From the NCBI GenBank assembly GCA_019915135.1, contig JAHLMK010000002.1:124001-188000 (forward strand): a stretch of DNA of 64,000 nucleotides, in the 5' to 3' direction. Below the pieces are notes generated by a model. The model made no database searches and had not been told where the DNA came from. It was given only the letters and a program-made list of their open reading frames with translations. Below, in pieces: positions 33,907-43,604 of the stretch (position 1 is the first letter of the stretch; the number at the start of each line of letters is the position of its first letter). Made by a program: the position numbers and the translations under genes. This DNA is from Strobilurus pachycystidiatus (lineage: Eukaryota > Basidiomycota > Agaricomycetes > Agaricales > Physalacriaceae).

Positions 33907-36265
33907 ATTAAAGAGGATATTATAATGGATGGAGGGTTTTCAGAAGGATGGGAGAACGAGTCGCTGATACGAATCCAATACGTACAGATAGTAGCCTTAT
34001 ATACTCGCTCAGCCTTGGAGGATCCGTTCGGGGCTTACATCCGGATCCGAATACCTGATCAACTGTCGCCTGTATGAGCTCTAGCCAGCACAACGTGCCA
34101 GACCAGGGCACCACTCGCGGTGGCCACAGCAAGCCAGCATCTGTTTCAGCAAAAGTTTTGATTGAGTTCAATGCAATGACGAAACGGCTAAACACGTCGG
34201 CGTACGCCTAGCGGTCTACCGCGGCAGAAATTCGCCCATACCTTAGCTCCGATGTTTGAGCATGAGTCAGGACTCAGGAAACAGTGCTGTATGTCGTCGA
34301 GGCGCTGCTTGCCATCACCATGGCAGTTCTGGAGGAACCTGAAGGACGACCACGTGCCTTCCCGAATAGGCCAAGCTGTGGATGTCGCGGACCAGGACCT
34401 TCATCTGAGCGCTGAGCCTCCCCACATGCACTAGCGCCAGAGAAATGGACACTGGAAATTACTGCAGAAGGGTCGTGCCCATTTCTAACACCCACTGTGT
34501 TGCTGTCAATGATGGCCTCCCGTCTAGCCAATGTCCTTCAATCATGTTTGTTCCGATATGTTGGGACCTTGACATTGATTTGACCCGTGAGTACAACTCA
34601 TATACGCGAATCGGAATAGTAGCGGCATCCTGGCTGACATACATAGCACTTACAAAGCCTTTCTCAGTCACCATACCGGCGGAATCTGCTCCTTCGCGAG
34701 CTCCAGCTCCCCGGTCCGTGCACTCTTGTTGTCGATCAGACGATCCTGCTTCCAAGTCGATCTGCGATTCTTGACAGCTGCAGAATAAGAGCGCAGAACC
34801 ATACCATCCTTCCAGTCAGGTCTATCCATTCTCTGGAGCAGTATCGTTCATCCAGGAAAACGATTACGCACGAGTCATTTACGGAACGATCGCTGGGAAT
34901 CGACTCATCTCGTGCGGGCAGTGCTTGCTACTCAAACACTTCTTTAGTGCGTATTTACATCTTTACTCCACTGAATTCATTCCGTTACTTCTCACCAGCA
35001 TCAAGGGCAACATACCGCTGAATTGCAGATCATATCAGACTATGTACTCTGGGTACAGTACACTTGTACTCCCGCACGCAGTCCTGCTTACTGAGTCTAA
35101 CGTCCAATCTTACTTGCACTTGCGCAGAGTACTCGGGGGTGGCGTTGGACCACATGCATCTCTGCGTTCCAGTTTCCCAGCCTGCCTCTTTGAACCATTG
35201 ATATATTCGGTGCGCAGTCGTAACGGCGCGTCGCTTCGCCAAGGATCAGATGTAAAGTACGTGCTGATGATGGCCGTTATCTTGGCCATCGCTTGGACGC
35301 GTACTTGTCGGACGGGCTTCCTTGATTGCCTCGTCTTGGTCACTTGTCTCTGATCACCACGAACACTAGCCGCCTTCCCATCTGTCGGTGCCTCAGTCTG
35401 ACTCGCCAATCTTCTGCCAAACGTCTACGTATGTCATTCTGACTGTTCAGTGCTCTCTCGCTCGTCGGGCAGGGGGACGGAAGTCCGGAACCGTTCACTG
35501 GCCAAAATTGAGTTCAGCTTTGAGCTCGCGACCTGGGATTCTACAGGCAAGTGTCCTGGACGGTGACCACTACGCAATTAAACCTGTCTAGGGATCCATG
35601 AGTATGCACACAGCACGTTTGCTGCGGCCTGTCGTGCACCATCTACATACTCAACAGTCCTGCGTGGTTCTTCGCCTCGGAGAACGGCCACCCCAAAATA
35701 TGATATAAAACTCCGCCGTATCTTGATGCATGTGCAGCCTGGATGGGTTCTATTTCTCGAAGTCGTCCATGTCCATATGCACACCAATAGAATGCCCATA
35801 CCATAGCATGATTGTTCATCGCAAAAGGCGCCACAGTTCTTGATTGGGAGATGTTGATCCTGAGTCACTGTGAGCAATGCAATGTCGGGTGAAGGTCTTG
35901 GGACGCCGTCTCAATGGGTGGCGTTATTAATGTACCTCAGAGGGGGTGTCATCGTTCTGATACTTCTATGTAGACCGTCGCGAATCCAGCATCATATCAT
36001 TTGGCCAAAGCAAAGCCCACGGTTCTCCGATAAGTCGACGCATGGAGAGCATGGCATAAAACCCATAGACAAAGGACAGTGTTTGTTGTTTCTACATTGA
36101 TACACGGATAAAACGATACTTGAGAAGAGGAGTAGGTATGTGAACGTAAATGCAACTGCTACTTACATGCATCTGTAAATAAGAAGAGAGACTGAACGAC
36201 GCAAGAAAGCACTTATAAATGGTATCCGATAAATCCCATCTTCTGATGGGGGTAAATGCGATAGC
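33907..36265. other. Intergenic, 2.4 kb
   Basis: The longest stretch here without even a weak gene candidate, between the PAL promoter and the 3' end of the AT-hook gene. Open frames up to 142 codons (34925-35353) have neither domains nor plausible splice partners. No terminal repeats or transposase fragments were recognised. Confidence 0.45.
33997..34003 (-). promoter_or_regulatory. TATA box of PAL
   Basis: TATATAA on the minus strand, about 92 bp upstream of the ATG at 33906. Confidence 0.6.
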
Positions 36266-37928
36266 CTATGTTTTTACACGAGCCTTTGCCGGGGTTGCAG
36301 GACTGCTGGTGGTAGTCTTGTTCTTGTGCTGCAAGTTGCGCTTGCCGCAGGCGTTGGTACGCTCGTGGCGCAACCGGGCATCTGCACGCGACAAGTCCGT
36401 CCCGCAGTGCTTGCACCGTTTAGACTCGTCCACGATTTTGATCTCGGGGTGCGCCCCCGACGATTTGATGTGCCGCTCGACGTCGTTGCGGCGGGTGAAC
36501 GTCTTTGTGCACCCGTCAACGGTGCAAGGGTAACGGTCACCTGTTTTGCGCCTCTTCCCGCCAATGAGTGATGAATTGGGCGGCCGGCCACGCTTCCTGG
36601 GTGCAGTGAGAATGGGCCCGGGAGCGGCGTCGTCGTCGTCGTCAATGTCATAGGCGCCGTCCTCTTGGCCCAATTTGACTTTCGGTTTCTGCTTTGAAGC
36701 AGGAGACGACTTGAGTTCATCAAGCTCAATCTCTGACTCTCCATCCTGGTCCTCCGCCTCCTCTTCCTCTTCCTCCTCTGCGTCCCAGTCATCCTCATCC
36801 TCCGACTCGAGTTGTGCCTTTTGAGTGGCAATACGTGCACGGGCAGCTGCGCGACGCGACGGACCTGATCGAGACAGGGTGGGCTCGGGGGTGGCCTTGC
36901 GACGCGGATGGGACCTGACAGACATGGGCGGCGGCGTCGAGGTGGACGCAGAGCCGGGCCCACGGATGATACGGAACTGAGGAGGGCCAGGCGCACTGCT
37001 GTAGTCCGAACTGCCGGTGTCATTTGACGACTGTCGCGCAGCGTGTTTCTCGAGATAAGACGGGGTGAACGGGGCCGCCTCCTGCGGCGTCGTGGTCGGC
37101 GGGAGTGGGAAGGGCGACGCACCGTGCCCGTTCTGTTTTTGCCAGTCGACGTATGACGAGAGGGAAAAGGAGGGCTTGCCAGTGGTGCTGTCTGTCGGTG
37201 CTGCCGAAGGCGGAGCCTCGTCCTCGGACTCTGGGCCGTCCTCTTCGCCGTCCACGTCCATGCTGACGTCTGTGTTGGCGTCGCTGTTCACCTTGGCGCC
37301 CTTATCGTTTAGTTCCATCGCCTCCAAGGCCGGGGTCAGGACGCCCTTGGTGGTGGGGAGGTCGTTGGTGGGCGTCGCCGAGGACTCGGCGCTGGACGCG
37401 GATGGGCCGGATGGCGGCTTCTTGTCGTCGGCGCCGCCGCCGCCGTCCTTGTCCGGCTGGAATTTGAAAGACTCCTCCATGGCCTTGCGAATTTGGACCT
37501 GGACGGGGTCAGGAACGGCAGGCAGAGAGAGAAGAGAACGCACAGGGGTCCGGATGCCGAGCGGCCGCGGCGGGTCGTAGGGAGCGTCTGCGGGTACGGG
37601 CACCGCTCGGGATTTGCCGTCCGTCGTGTTCGTCCACACATAGGCCTTGGGCGGGTCGAGTGCAGGCATGCCATTCGTCGGCACCGTGGGCGAGACGGGG
37701 ATGTGGGCCGCGACGGGGCTGGTGGGCCATGGCGTGATGCTGGGCGGGAACAGGGCAAAATCAGGCCATCAGACGACGGTACGCGCGAAGGAAAGCAGCA
37801 GCGCACCTGAGGACCTCGCCGGGATCGTGGTCCTGCTCGCCGTTGCGCTCGTCGCTGGGCTCGCCCGCGGCCGCGACCTGGCTGCTGGCTGGCAGACCAA
37901 CGGGGGACACGGGTGGTGACGGCGACAT
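36266..37928 (-). CDS. AT-hook and C2H2 zinc-finger protein
   Basis: Exons 37807-37928 and 36266-37739 give 531 residues. Most of the chain is disordered: Pro/Ser-rich, then a long Glu/Asp block (DWDAEEEEEEEAEDQDGE). An AT-hook core (PRKRGRPPN) is followed by the finger YPCTVDGCTKTFTRRNDVERH and a second, partial one, RCKHCGTDLSRADARLRHERTNAC. The layout matches that of the C2H2 gene at 29237-30278 (acidic region, then one regular and one atypical finger near the C terminus), so the two may be distant paralogues. It is presumably a nuclear DNA-binding regulator; targets are unknown. Confidence 0.85.
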
Positions 37929-38870
37929 GGCAAGTGAGAGGGCTTAGACTCGTGCGTGGGAACAAGGCGTAAGCGTGGCGTCCTGAACTGGTGGCGTCAA
38001 TCACTGCATGCCGTCTCTCCGCCCCAGATTTTCCTCCTTTTTCCGACTGTATTCGTTATTTTTATTCAGCCAGAAATGCCCGCCAATTTGTGTGGCCACC
38101 CAATGGCGCTTCCCACATTGTATTTTGATACGCCGGATCACTTGCCTGCATACTATAAAAGATGTGGGATGTCCCACGGTGAGCGAGCGCAGCGACGCCG
38201 CAAGCGGCGGGCTCTTGAATCCTTCGGCATGTGGGCGGCTGCGCCGCGCCCTACGGGCGCCAAAACGCCCTTACGGGCGGCCGCGCCTTACAGGCGCGGA
38301 ACAGAGGCGGCTATGCCGCCCTGAGACGCGCGCTAAGCGCGCGAGAGATGATCGACAGACAGCAGGCCAGCCTGTTGACCGAATTCCGCCGTTGAAAGCT
38401 TACCAGACTTGTATTTTGCCTCATTCAATGCAATTTTCAAAGATGGAGTCGGTAGTGTAACAAATGAACGAGCTGCTGTCGGAATACACGAAATACGCAT
38501 AATGCGGCGAGGAGTTTGTACTTGTTTGTTCGACAGCCAGGCCCTCTGCCTCACGGAAAACCGGTTGCTCGCTGCGCTCGCAATTATGTACTGAACAGCA
38601 GCTGTTGCCACTGCAAAATTGCATCTGCCCCCTCTCTGCGCTCTGCTGCCAGCGGTGCCCTCCGCCAGCGGTCAGCCCGGCGACCCCTCGACTGGGCGCA
38701 CTCTGTGGCGCAAATGGTGGCGCAAACTGGTCCAAAAGATGATCGAAAACATAAAGGATACTCCAAATCGGTCTGGGCCTAGACCGCCTTGCCCGAGGCC
38801 AACACAGACACGTTGACGTAACGCATCTTATCGAAAAATTAGCACTGCCACAGCTGCACCTCCTTCCACC
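37929..38870. other. Divergent intergenic region, 0.94 kb, with hairpin array
   Basis: Promoter space for the AT-hook gene and FCF1. It contains a TATAAAA at about 38155, the hairpin array at 38164-38343, a further CAGGC/GCCTG hairpin at 38363-38374, and a reverse copy of a 13-mer from the array at 38569-38581. Open frames across it are produced by the repeats and show no domain. Confidence 0.6.
38164..38343. repeat. Array of at least eight GC-rich perfect hairpins
   Basis: Short perfect stems with 2-5 nt loops follow one another: 38164-38177 (GTGGGA/TCCCAC), 38196-38209 (CGCCGC/GCGGCG), 38235-38247 (GCGGC/GCCGC), 38246-38260 (GCGCCC/GGGCGC), 38266-38279 (CGCCC/GGGCG), 38281-38299 (CCGCGCC/GGCGCGG), 38306-38320 (GGCGGC/GCCGCC) and 38327-38343 (CGCGCGC/GCGCGCG). 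Several loops are TA-containing (TAC, TTAC, TTACA, TAT, TAA). The surroundings are normal fungal intergenic DNA. The hairpins differ in sequence, so this is not a simple tandem repeat. It could be a structured RNA, a mobile palindromic element, or inserted organellar or bacterial DNA. Confidence 0.85.
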
Positions 38871-38873
38871 ATG
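38871..38873 (+). other. 3-nt first coding exon (ATG only)
   Basis: ATG is followed at once by GTGCGT; the acceptor CCCAG at 38924 precedes GGAAAAGCC. The resulting [10 protein letters not shown] is the conserved Fcf1 N terminus. Confidence 0.85.
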
Positions 38874-39726
38874 GTGCGTGCTCCGTTCGACCTGGATCAT
38901 GGCCAAACTCATTATCTTGCCCAGGGAAAAGCCAAAAAGACCCGCAAGTTTGCCGCCGTCAAACGTATGATTAGTCCGAAGGACATTCGACTGTAAGACA
39001 ACCTGTGCTTATTCACGTCAATGTACAATATTCATCGCTTGCAGAAAAGAAAACCAGGCGAAACAGCAGAAAAAGGAGGATGAAGCAAAGGAAAAGGCTG
39101 TCCGCAGGGTGTATGTCCGATTTCTCTCTCTGGAGAATACCTCAATTACTGACCTTTCCATCCAGGAATCCCGTAGCATCATCCCTGTTCCTAGCACACA
39201 ACACAGCTCTCGCACCGCCGTACCGCGTCCTAATCGATACCAATTTCATAAACTTCTCCCTGCAGAACAAGCTGGAACTCGTTGGTGGGATGATGGACTG
39301 TCTCTACGCGAAATGTGGGTCCACAGCCGCTCCTAGCTCCCCACCGCCGTTCTGAAATAAACTACACAGGCATACCCTGCGTCACGGACTGCGTAATGGC
39401 CGAGCTCGAAAAGCTCGGACCCAAATTCCGCGTCGCGCTACGGTACAGTCCATCCACCGCCACACACACACCTCTCCATACTGATCGCATCGCATTATAG
39501 TGTCGCTCGAGATCCCCGCTTTGAGCGTCTCGCGTGCAGCCACTCGGGCACGTACGCCGACGACTGCCTCGTCCAGCGCGTCACGCAGCACAAATGCTAC
39601 ATCGTCGCTACCTGCGATCGGGAGCTCCGCCGCCGCATCCGCCAAGTCCCCGGCATCCCCCTCATGTACATCGTCCGGAGGAGATACGCGATAGAGAGGC
39701 TGCCTGATCAAGGAGCGCCGACTTAG
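38871..39726 (+). CDS. FCF1: Fcf1/Utp24 PIN-domain endonuclease of the small-subunit processome
   Basis: Cuts pre-rRNA at the 5' end of 18S rRNA in the nucleolus. Exons 38871-38873, 38925-38992, 39045-39110, 39166-39314, 39370-39442 and 39501-39726 give 194 residues. The first exon is the ATG alone; splicing restores the universal start [10 protein letters not shown]. If the first intron is not used, translation would give 17 unrelated residues before GKAKKTRKF, so the spliced form is preferred. PIN acidic residues are visible in LIDTNF, MAELEK, YADDCL and ATCDRELRR. Length matches the family (about 190). Confidence 0.95.
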
Positions 39727-40503
39727 GACTCGGGTTTTGGCCCACCCCGGTGTGGTACTGGTTGTAATATCATTTTATTGTACGTACCCTTCCCCAAGCT
39801 CCGTCTCCGTTCACCAATATAAATTGCAGATTTAGCATGTACATGTGTATCTTTAACTGTCGTACGCGAGACGAAACTAGATCTTAATCATGAGTTGTCT
39901 TCGGCAAGCGGAATACTCCAGCCACTCCTATGAGGCCGGGTTAAATGGAAGGCGCACTTTGGCCACCCAATCATGCTACAATGGAAGGGGGTCTTACACG
40001 AGTTGGTGGCGGACATCCAAAGTTATGATGCATCGTGGCGCATGATGAGCTGAGGACGGAAGTCACCTCGTCCGCCTTGTCGACGCAAAGGATACGGTGA
40101 ATTTTCTAATGGCCTTGCATTGGTCCAAATTGGCGTATCACATCGTACATGAACCGCATAGTATCTGAGCTTGCTGCTCTTTACAACCTTTTCACTATGT
40201 AAGGACGATAGGTCGCGCAATGTTTGTTGAATCGCATCTCATGAAGACTTGTGTGTGACAAAACATCAACGATTATCGACTACTCATATTTTGGCATCTA
40301 ACTATACTGTATCAAGCATACACAATCCTGAAAAATTCTGCCTTTCAAATCGGCACACTAGACCTTCTCGTAGAGATAACTGTTAGAAATACAAAGGGGG
40401 TTGGAGGGGGGGCAAAAAAAGTATAAGATCTGAGGAGGGAATGTAATTTAATGTTTAACAGCTGAGAGTGGGAAAGGGGGAAAGAAGACGATAATAAATA
40501 GCA
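39727..40503. other. Convergent intergenic spacer, 0.78 kb
   Basis: 3' flanks of FCF1 and EPL1; nothing further recognised. Confidence 0.5.
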
Positions 40504-43155
40504 TCAATAAGTCTGCGTGGCGGCAGACGAGTTTACGGTGGTGGGAGTGGGTTTGCGGAGGGGCGAGTCGGCCATCTGCGCGACGGGGGTGCCGCTCCAT
40601 TGGCCGTGCGGTGGGCGCAGCGCGGGCGGGATGTACTTGGCCATTTCGCCGCTGGCGCGCTCGACGGTCGCGAAGGCGGTCTTGAGCTGCGCGTGCGAGA
40701 GGATGGGATGGTGTCCGTCCTGGATGCCCTCCATTTTGACGGCATCGATGTGAGGCATGTGCATGGCGGCGCGCCCGGAAGCGTTGGTCGTCGTAGTTGG
40801 GGCGGGGAGGGGTGTAGAAGCGGCTGGACGGAAGGTGGCGGATTTGCGTAGACCGGTCAAAGCAGCGGCCGAAATGCGCTGCTGTGTGGCGACAGCCGTG
40901 ACGTGCTGCTGCTGCTGCTGCACCGAAGTGCGCGCTGCAGGTACGACGTTGGGAGGGTTGACGACGCCGAACTTGAACGGCACAATGACTTCCTTCTTTC
41001 CGTCTAGTGTCTGCCTGATGATAGAAGGATCTGTGATCATGGCAGGATCGAGGTCAGCCAGGAGACGAATCGAATGGCGCATGTGCTTGACGTCGTAGTC
41101 ATCAACCAGCATCCTATCCTGCTCTTCAGAGCCCTCAGGCGCCACGAGTGGTGCATCGTCGGCATCGAAGCGCCAACGCTCCGCCAATCTCTGCTGCGTC
41201 TCTGCATCATCAGAGCTGTCATCCTGAACGCGAGTACGAGCTCTAAAGTTGGGGACCGTCGAAGAATATGCAGTCCGCCTGTCTACCATCATGCGGCCGC
41301 CGCGACCAACCCTTAGACGAACGGCCTGTGGTTTGCGTTCCACAACAGGCCATACCGTATCTTCAGAGTCCGAAGACGGCGACTGTTCCGGTTGGGAGGA
41401 CGACTTTGGCCACGAGGGTGCTCCAAGCGGTTGGACAAACTTGAAGAGCCGCGAGGCCACTGGAAGCGACGGTGTGACGTATGGACTCTGTGAAAGGTTA
41501 GATCGAGACACAGTGTTATGTCCAGGCAAACTTACGTCGACAATGTTCTCCCAATCCTGGTCGACCTCCTTGTTCCGGTGCAGAGCAGTCTCGATCTCGG
41601 TGGCAACTATCGCAATACGATGGCTTGGACGGATGGATGGCTCCAGACGGACAGAAGGAGCGACAGAAGCCGAGTCTCTCTTGTGGTGCGAATGATGTGA
41701 GACCCGTATACGACTAGAGGCAAGGGTTAGATCGAGAACGGCAGGAAGAGATGAGAAGACGAACGTGTCGGCTCTTTTGGCGGGCGATTTCTCCTTGTCC
41801 ATCAGAAGCTCCTCGTCCGCCTTGGTGCCCAGGGATGGATTAGCGCGCTTCAAGTTCATGAGCTCCACGCGGAGTTTCCAGACGTTCAGTGTTTGGTCCA
41901 GCGCATTCCGCTTCAGATCCTCGCGTTTTAGCAGCTTCCGAGCGAGTTCAAGAGGTTCTGTGAGTTGTTTTTGCAGCGTCATCAACTTGTCCGAGGGGTT
42001 TGCCTGAGATGCGCGCGTCTTGCGGACGGCTTTTACTTCGCGATGTCTAAAGCAGACGTAGGACTCATTGAGAGTATCGGTTTCGTCGCCCTAGTAGAAA
42101 TGTTAGATGGGAAGATCGATGGCCAAGAAACGAAGTACATACATTGAGGGTGGGGATGACTCGATGGCCGCCTCGTTCCATCCTTCGCTCTTTCCAGTAG
42201 GGGTATACAAGTCGTGCCATGCGCAGGAGCTGGTGAGGCTGGGGGATCCAGACGGGGACTTCGAAGAGGGCAAACAGGTTGGGCGAGAGCGGGTTCGCAA
42301 AGACATCCTGGTAGTTTGAGAATTCGGGAAAGGTCATGCCGCTCTTGAGACTCTGGAGGCGGGCCCAGATGTTGAGCGAATCCCGGGTGAGGGAAGGCCG
42401 GCAACTCACATGATGCAGATATTCGGTCTCTTCGTGCGTTATCAGCTCAAACAGACCCATCACCAGCTCGAACTCGTCCTCCGACATCTGGATCAGAGGG
42501 CACGCCTCGGCCTGCTTGCCCTTGGCCTTGATCCCGCGCGCGGCTGCTCGCGGTGTGGCAAAGGCAGCCTGGGTGCTGGTGCCCTCTCCACGGGCCTCTT
42601 CGTTGATGCGGTCGACCCACTCCTTATCTTTCTCATCCATATAGTAGCAGATCCCGTGGGCGAGCGCGCCTTTGCAGGACTCTTCGACGGTGCGCGATGA
42701 GCAGACAAAGGTCGCCGGATCCTTGTATCGATGGGCGGGATAGAGCTTGTCATAGTGGTCGACGACGCCGGTGGAGTCGGGTGTGGGGATAAAGGCGGCG
42801 GGCGCGCTCGTGCTTGCGCTGGTGCTGGACCCCGTGCCAGCCGCGTTTGCCGCCGCCGCTGCCGACAGGACCTGCTGAAGGTGGTGCTCCTGGGATGATG
42901 AGTCAGCAAACCGCGGAAGGCACAGCCACGGGAAAAAAGCGACATGGCGGGCTGTGATTGGACGAGGCGGCGACTCACATTTGCGTCCTCCTGGTCGACG
43001 CCGAGGACACTCTGCTGGAGGCGGGTCTTCTCCTCGTCCTCGTCGACGGTGGCGGCGTCGGCCTGGTGGTCGCCGACGAAAATCCTGAGCCGCGTCTTGA
43101 AGGTAACCCGATTGCGATTCCGGTTGGAAGGCAACGGCTGTGGGTGGCGGACCAT
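40504..43155 (-). CDS. EPL1: Enhancer of polycomb-like protein, NuA4 subunit
   Basis: Scaffold of the piccolo module of the NuA4 histone acetyltransferase. Exons 42979-43155, 42410-42889, 42143-42352, 41765-42090, 41536-41713 and 40504-41487 give 784 residues. The start MVRHPQPLPSNRNRNRVTFK and the following EPcA region, through CYYMDEKDKEWVDRINEE, FELITHEETEYLHH and CFRHREVKAVRKTR, are typical. The C-terminal third is disordered, with a short Gln run encoded by CTG/CAG repeats. Three introns (57, 51 and 48 bp) are multiples of three without stops, so unspliced mRNA would stay in frame. Confidence 0.93.
40905..40921. repeat. CTG/CAG microsatellite in EPL1
   Basis: Five to six CTG units encode a QQQQQ run on the minus strand. 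Confidence 0.85.
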
Positions 43156-43604
43156 AACATTGAAGGGCTGGCGGGGGTACGAGGAGGACAGGGCGCGGGA
43201 ATGGTGGTCGTCGGTCGCGCTGCGCTGCTGGGCCACTCGATGCTGCGTATTTCGGCTCTGTGATCGGAAGGCGCTTTGAAGGTGAGTCACGAGGCAGCCG
43301 AGGCTGACTCCAAAAAAAGCAAGCCCTTTTGATCCTGCTTTCCACGCCCCCAACGCGTAGCTACCGCGTAATTTATGATATCCTAAATCAATGCTTTCTC
43401 TTTGGCCTCTCTTGCCCATTGTTGACGCGTCGCCATGCCACCGTACCCGTTCCGCTCTTTTTCGCGTCTACATGCTGTTTGATCCCCATCAAGGCTGTCC
43501 CGAAACGCCGCTCAACGCGTTCTACAATTTAAATATCTGTATCTTCGTGTTAGTAGCATAAAAACACCAATATGAAGACACTGACAATCCAATACATGCA
43601 CCGC
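43156..43604. other. Intergenic, 0.45 kb
   Basis: EPL1 upstream region; no gene seen. Confidence 0.5.

Noticed and set aside
34925..35353. 142-codon open frame in the PAL to AT-hook gap
   Set aside because: Begins without a convincing ATG, has mixed hydrophobic composition and matches no family.
38421..38912. 163-codon minus-strand frame across the FCF1 promoter
   Set aside because: Overlaps the hairpin-associated repeats and the well-supported first exons of FCF1; Cys/Arg-rich composition typical of GC-rich shadow frames.
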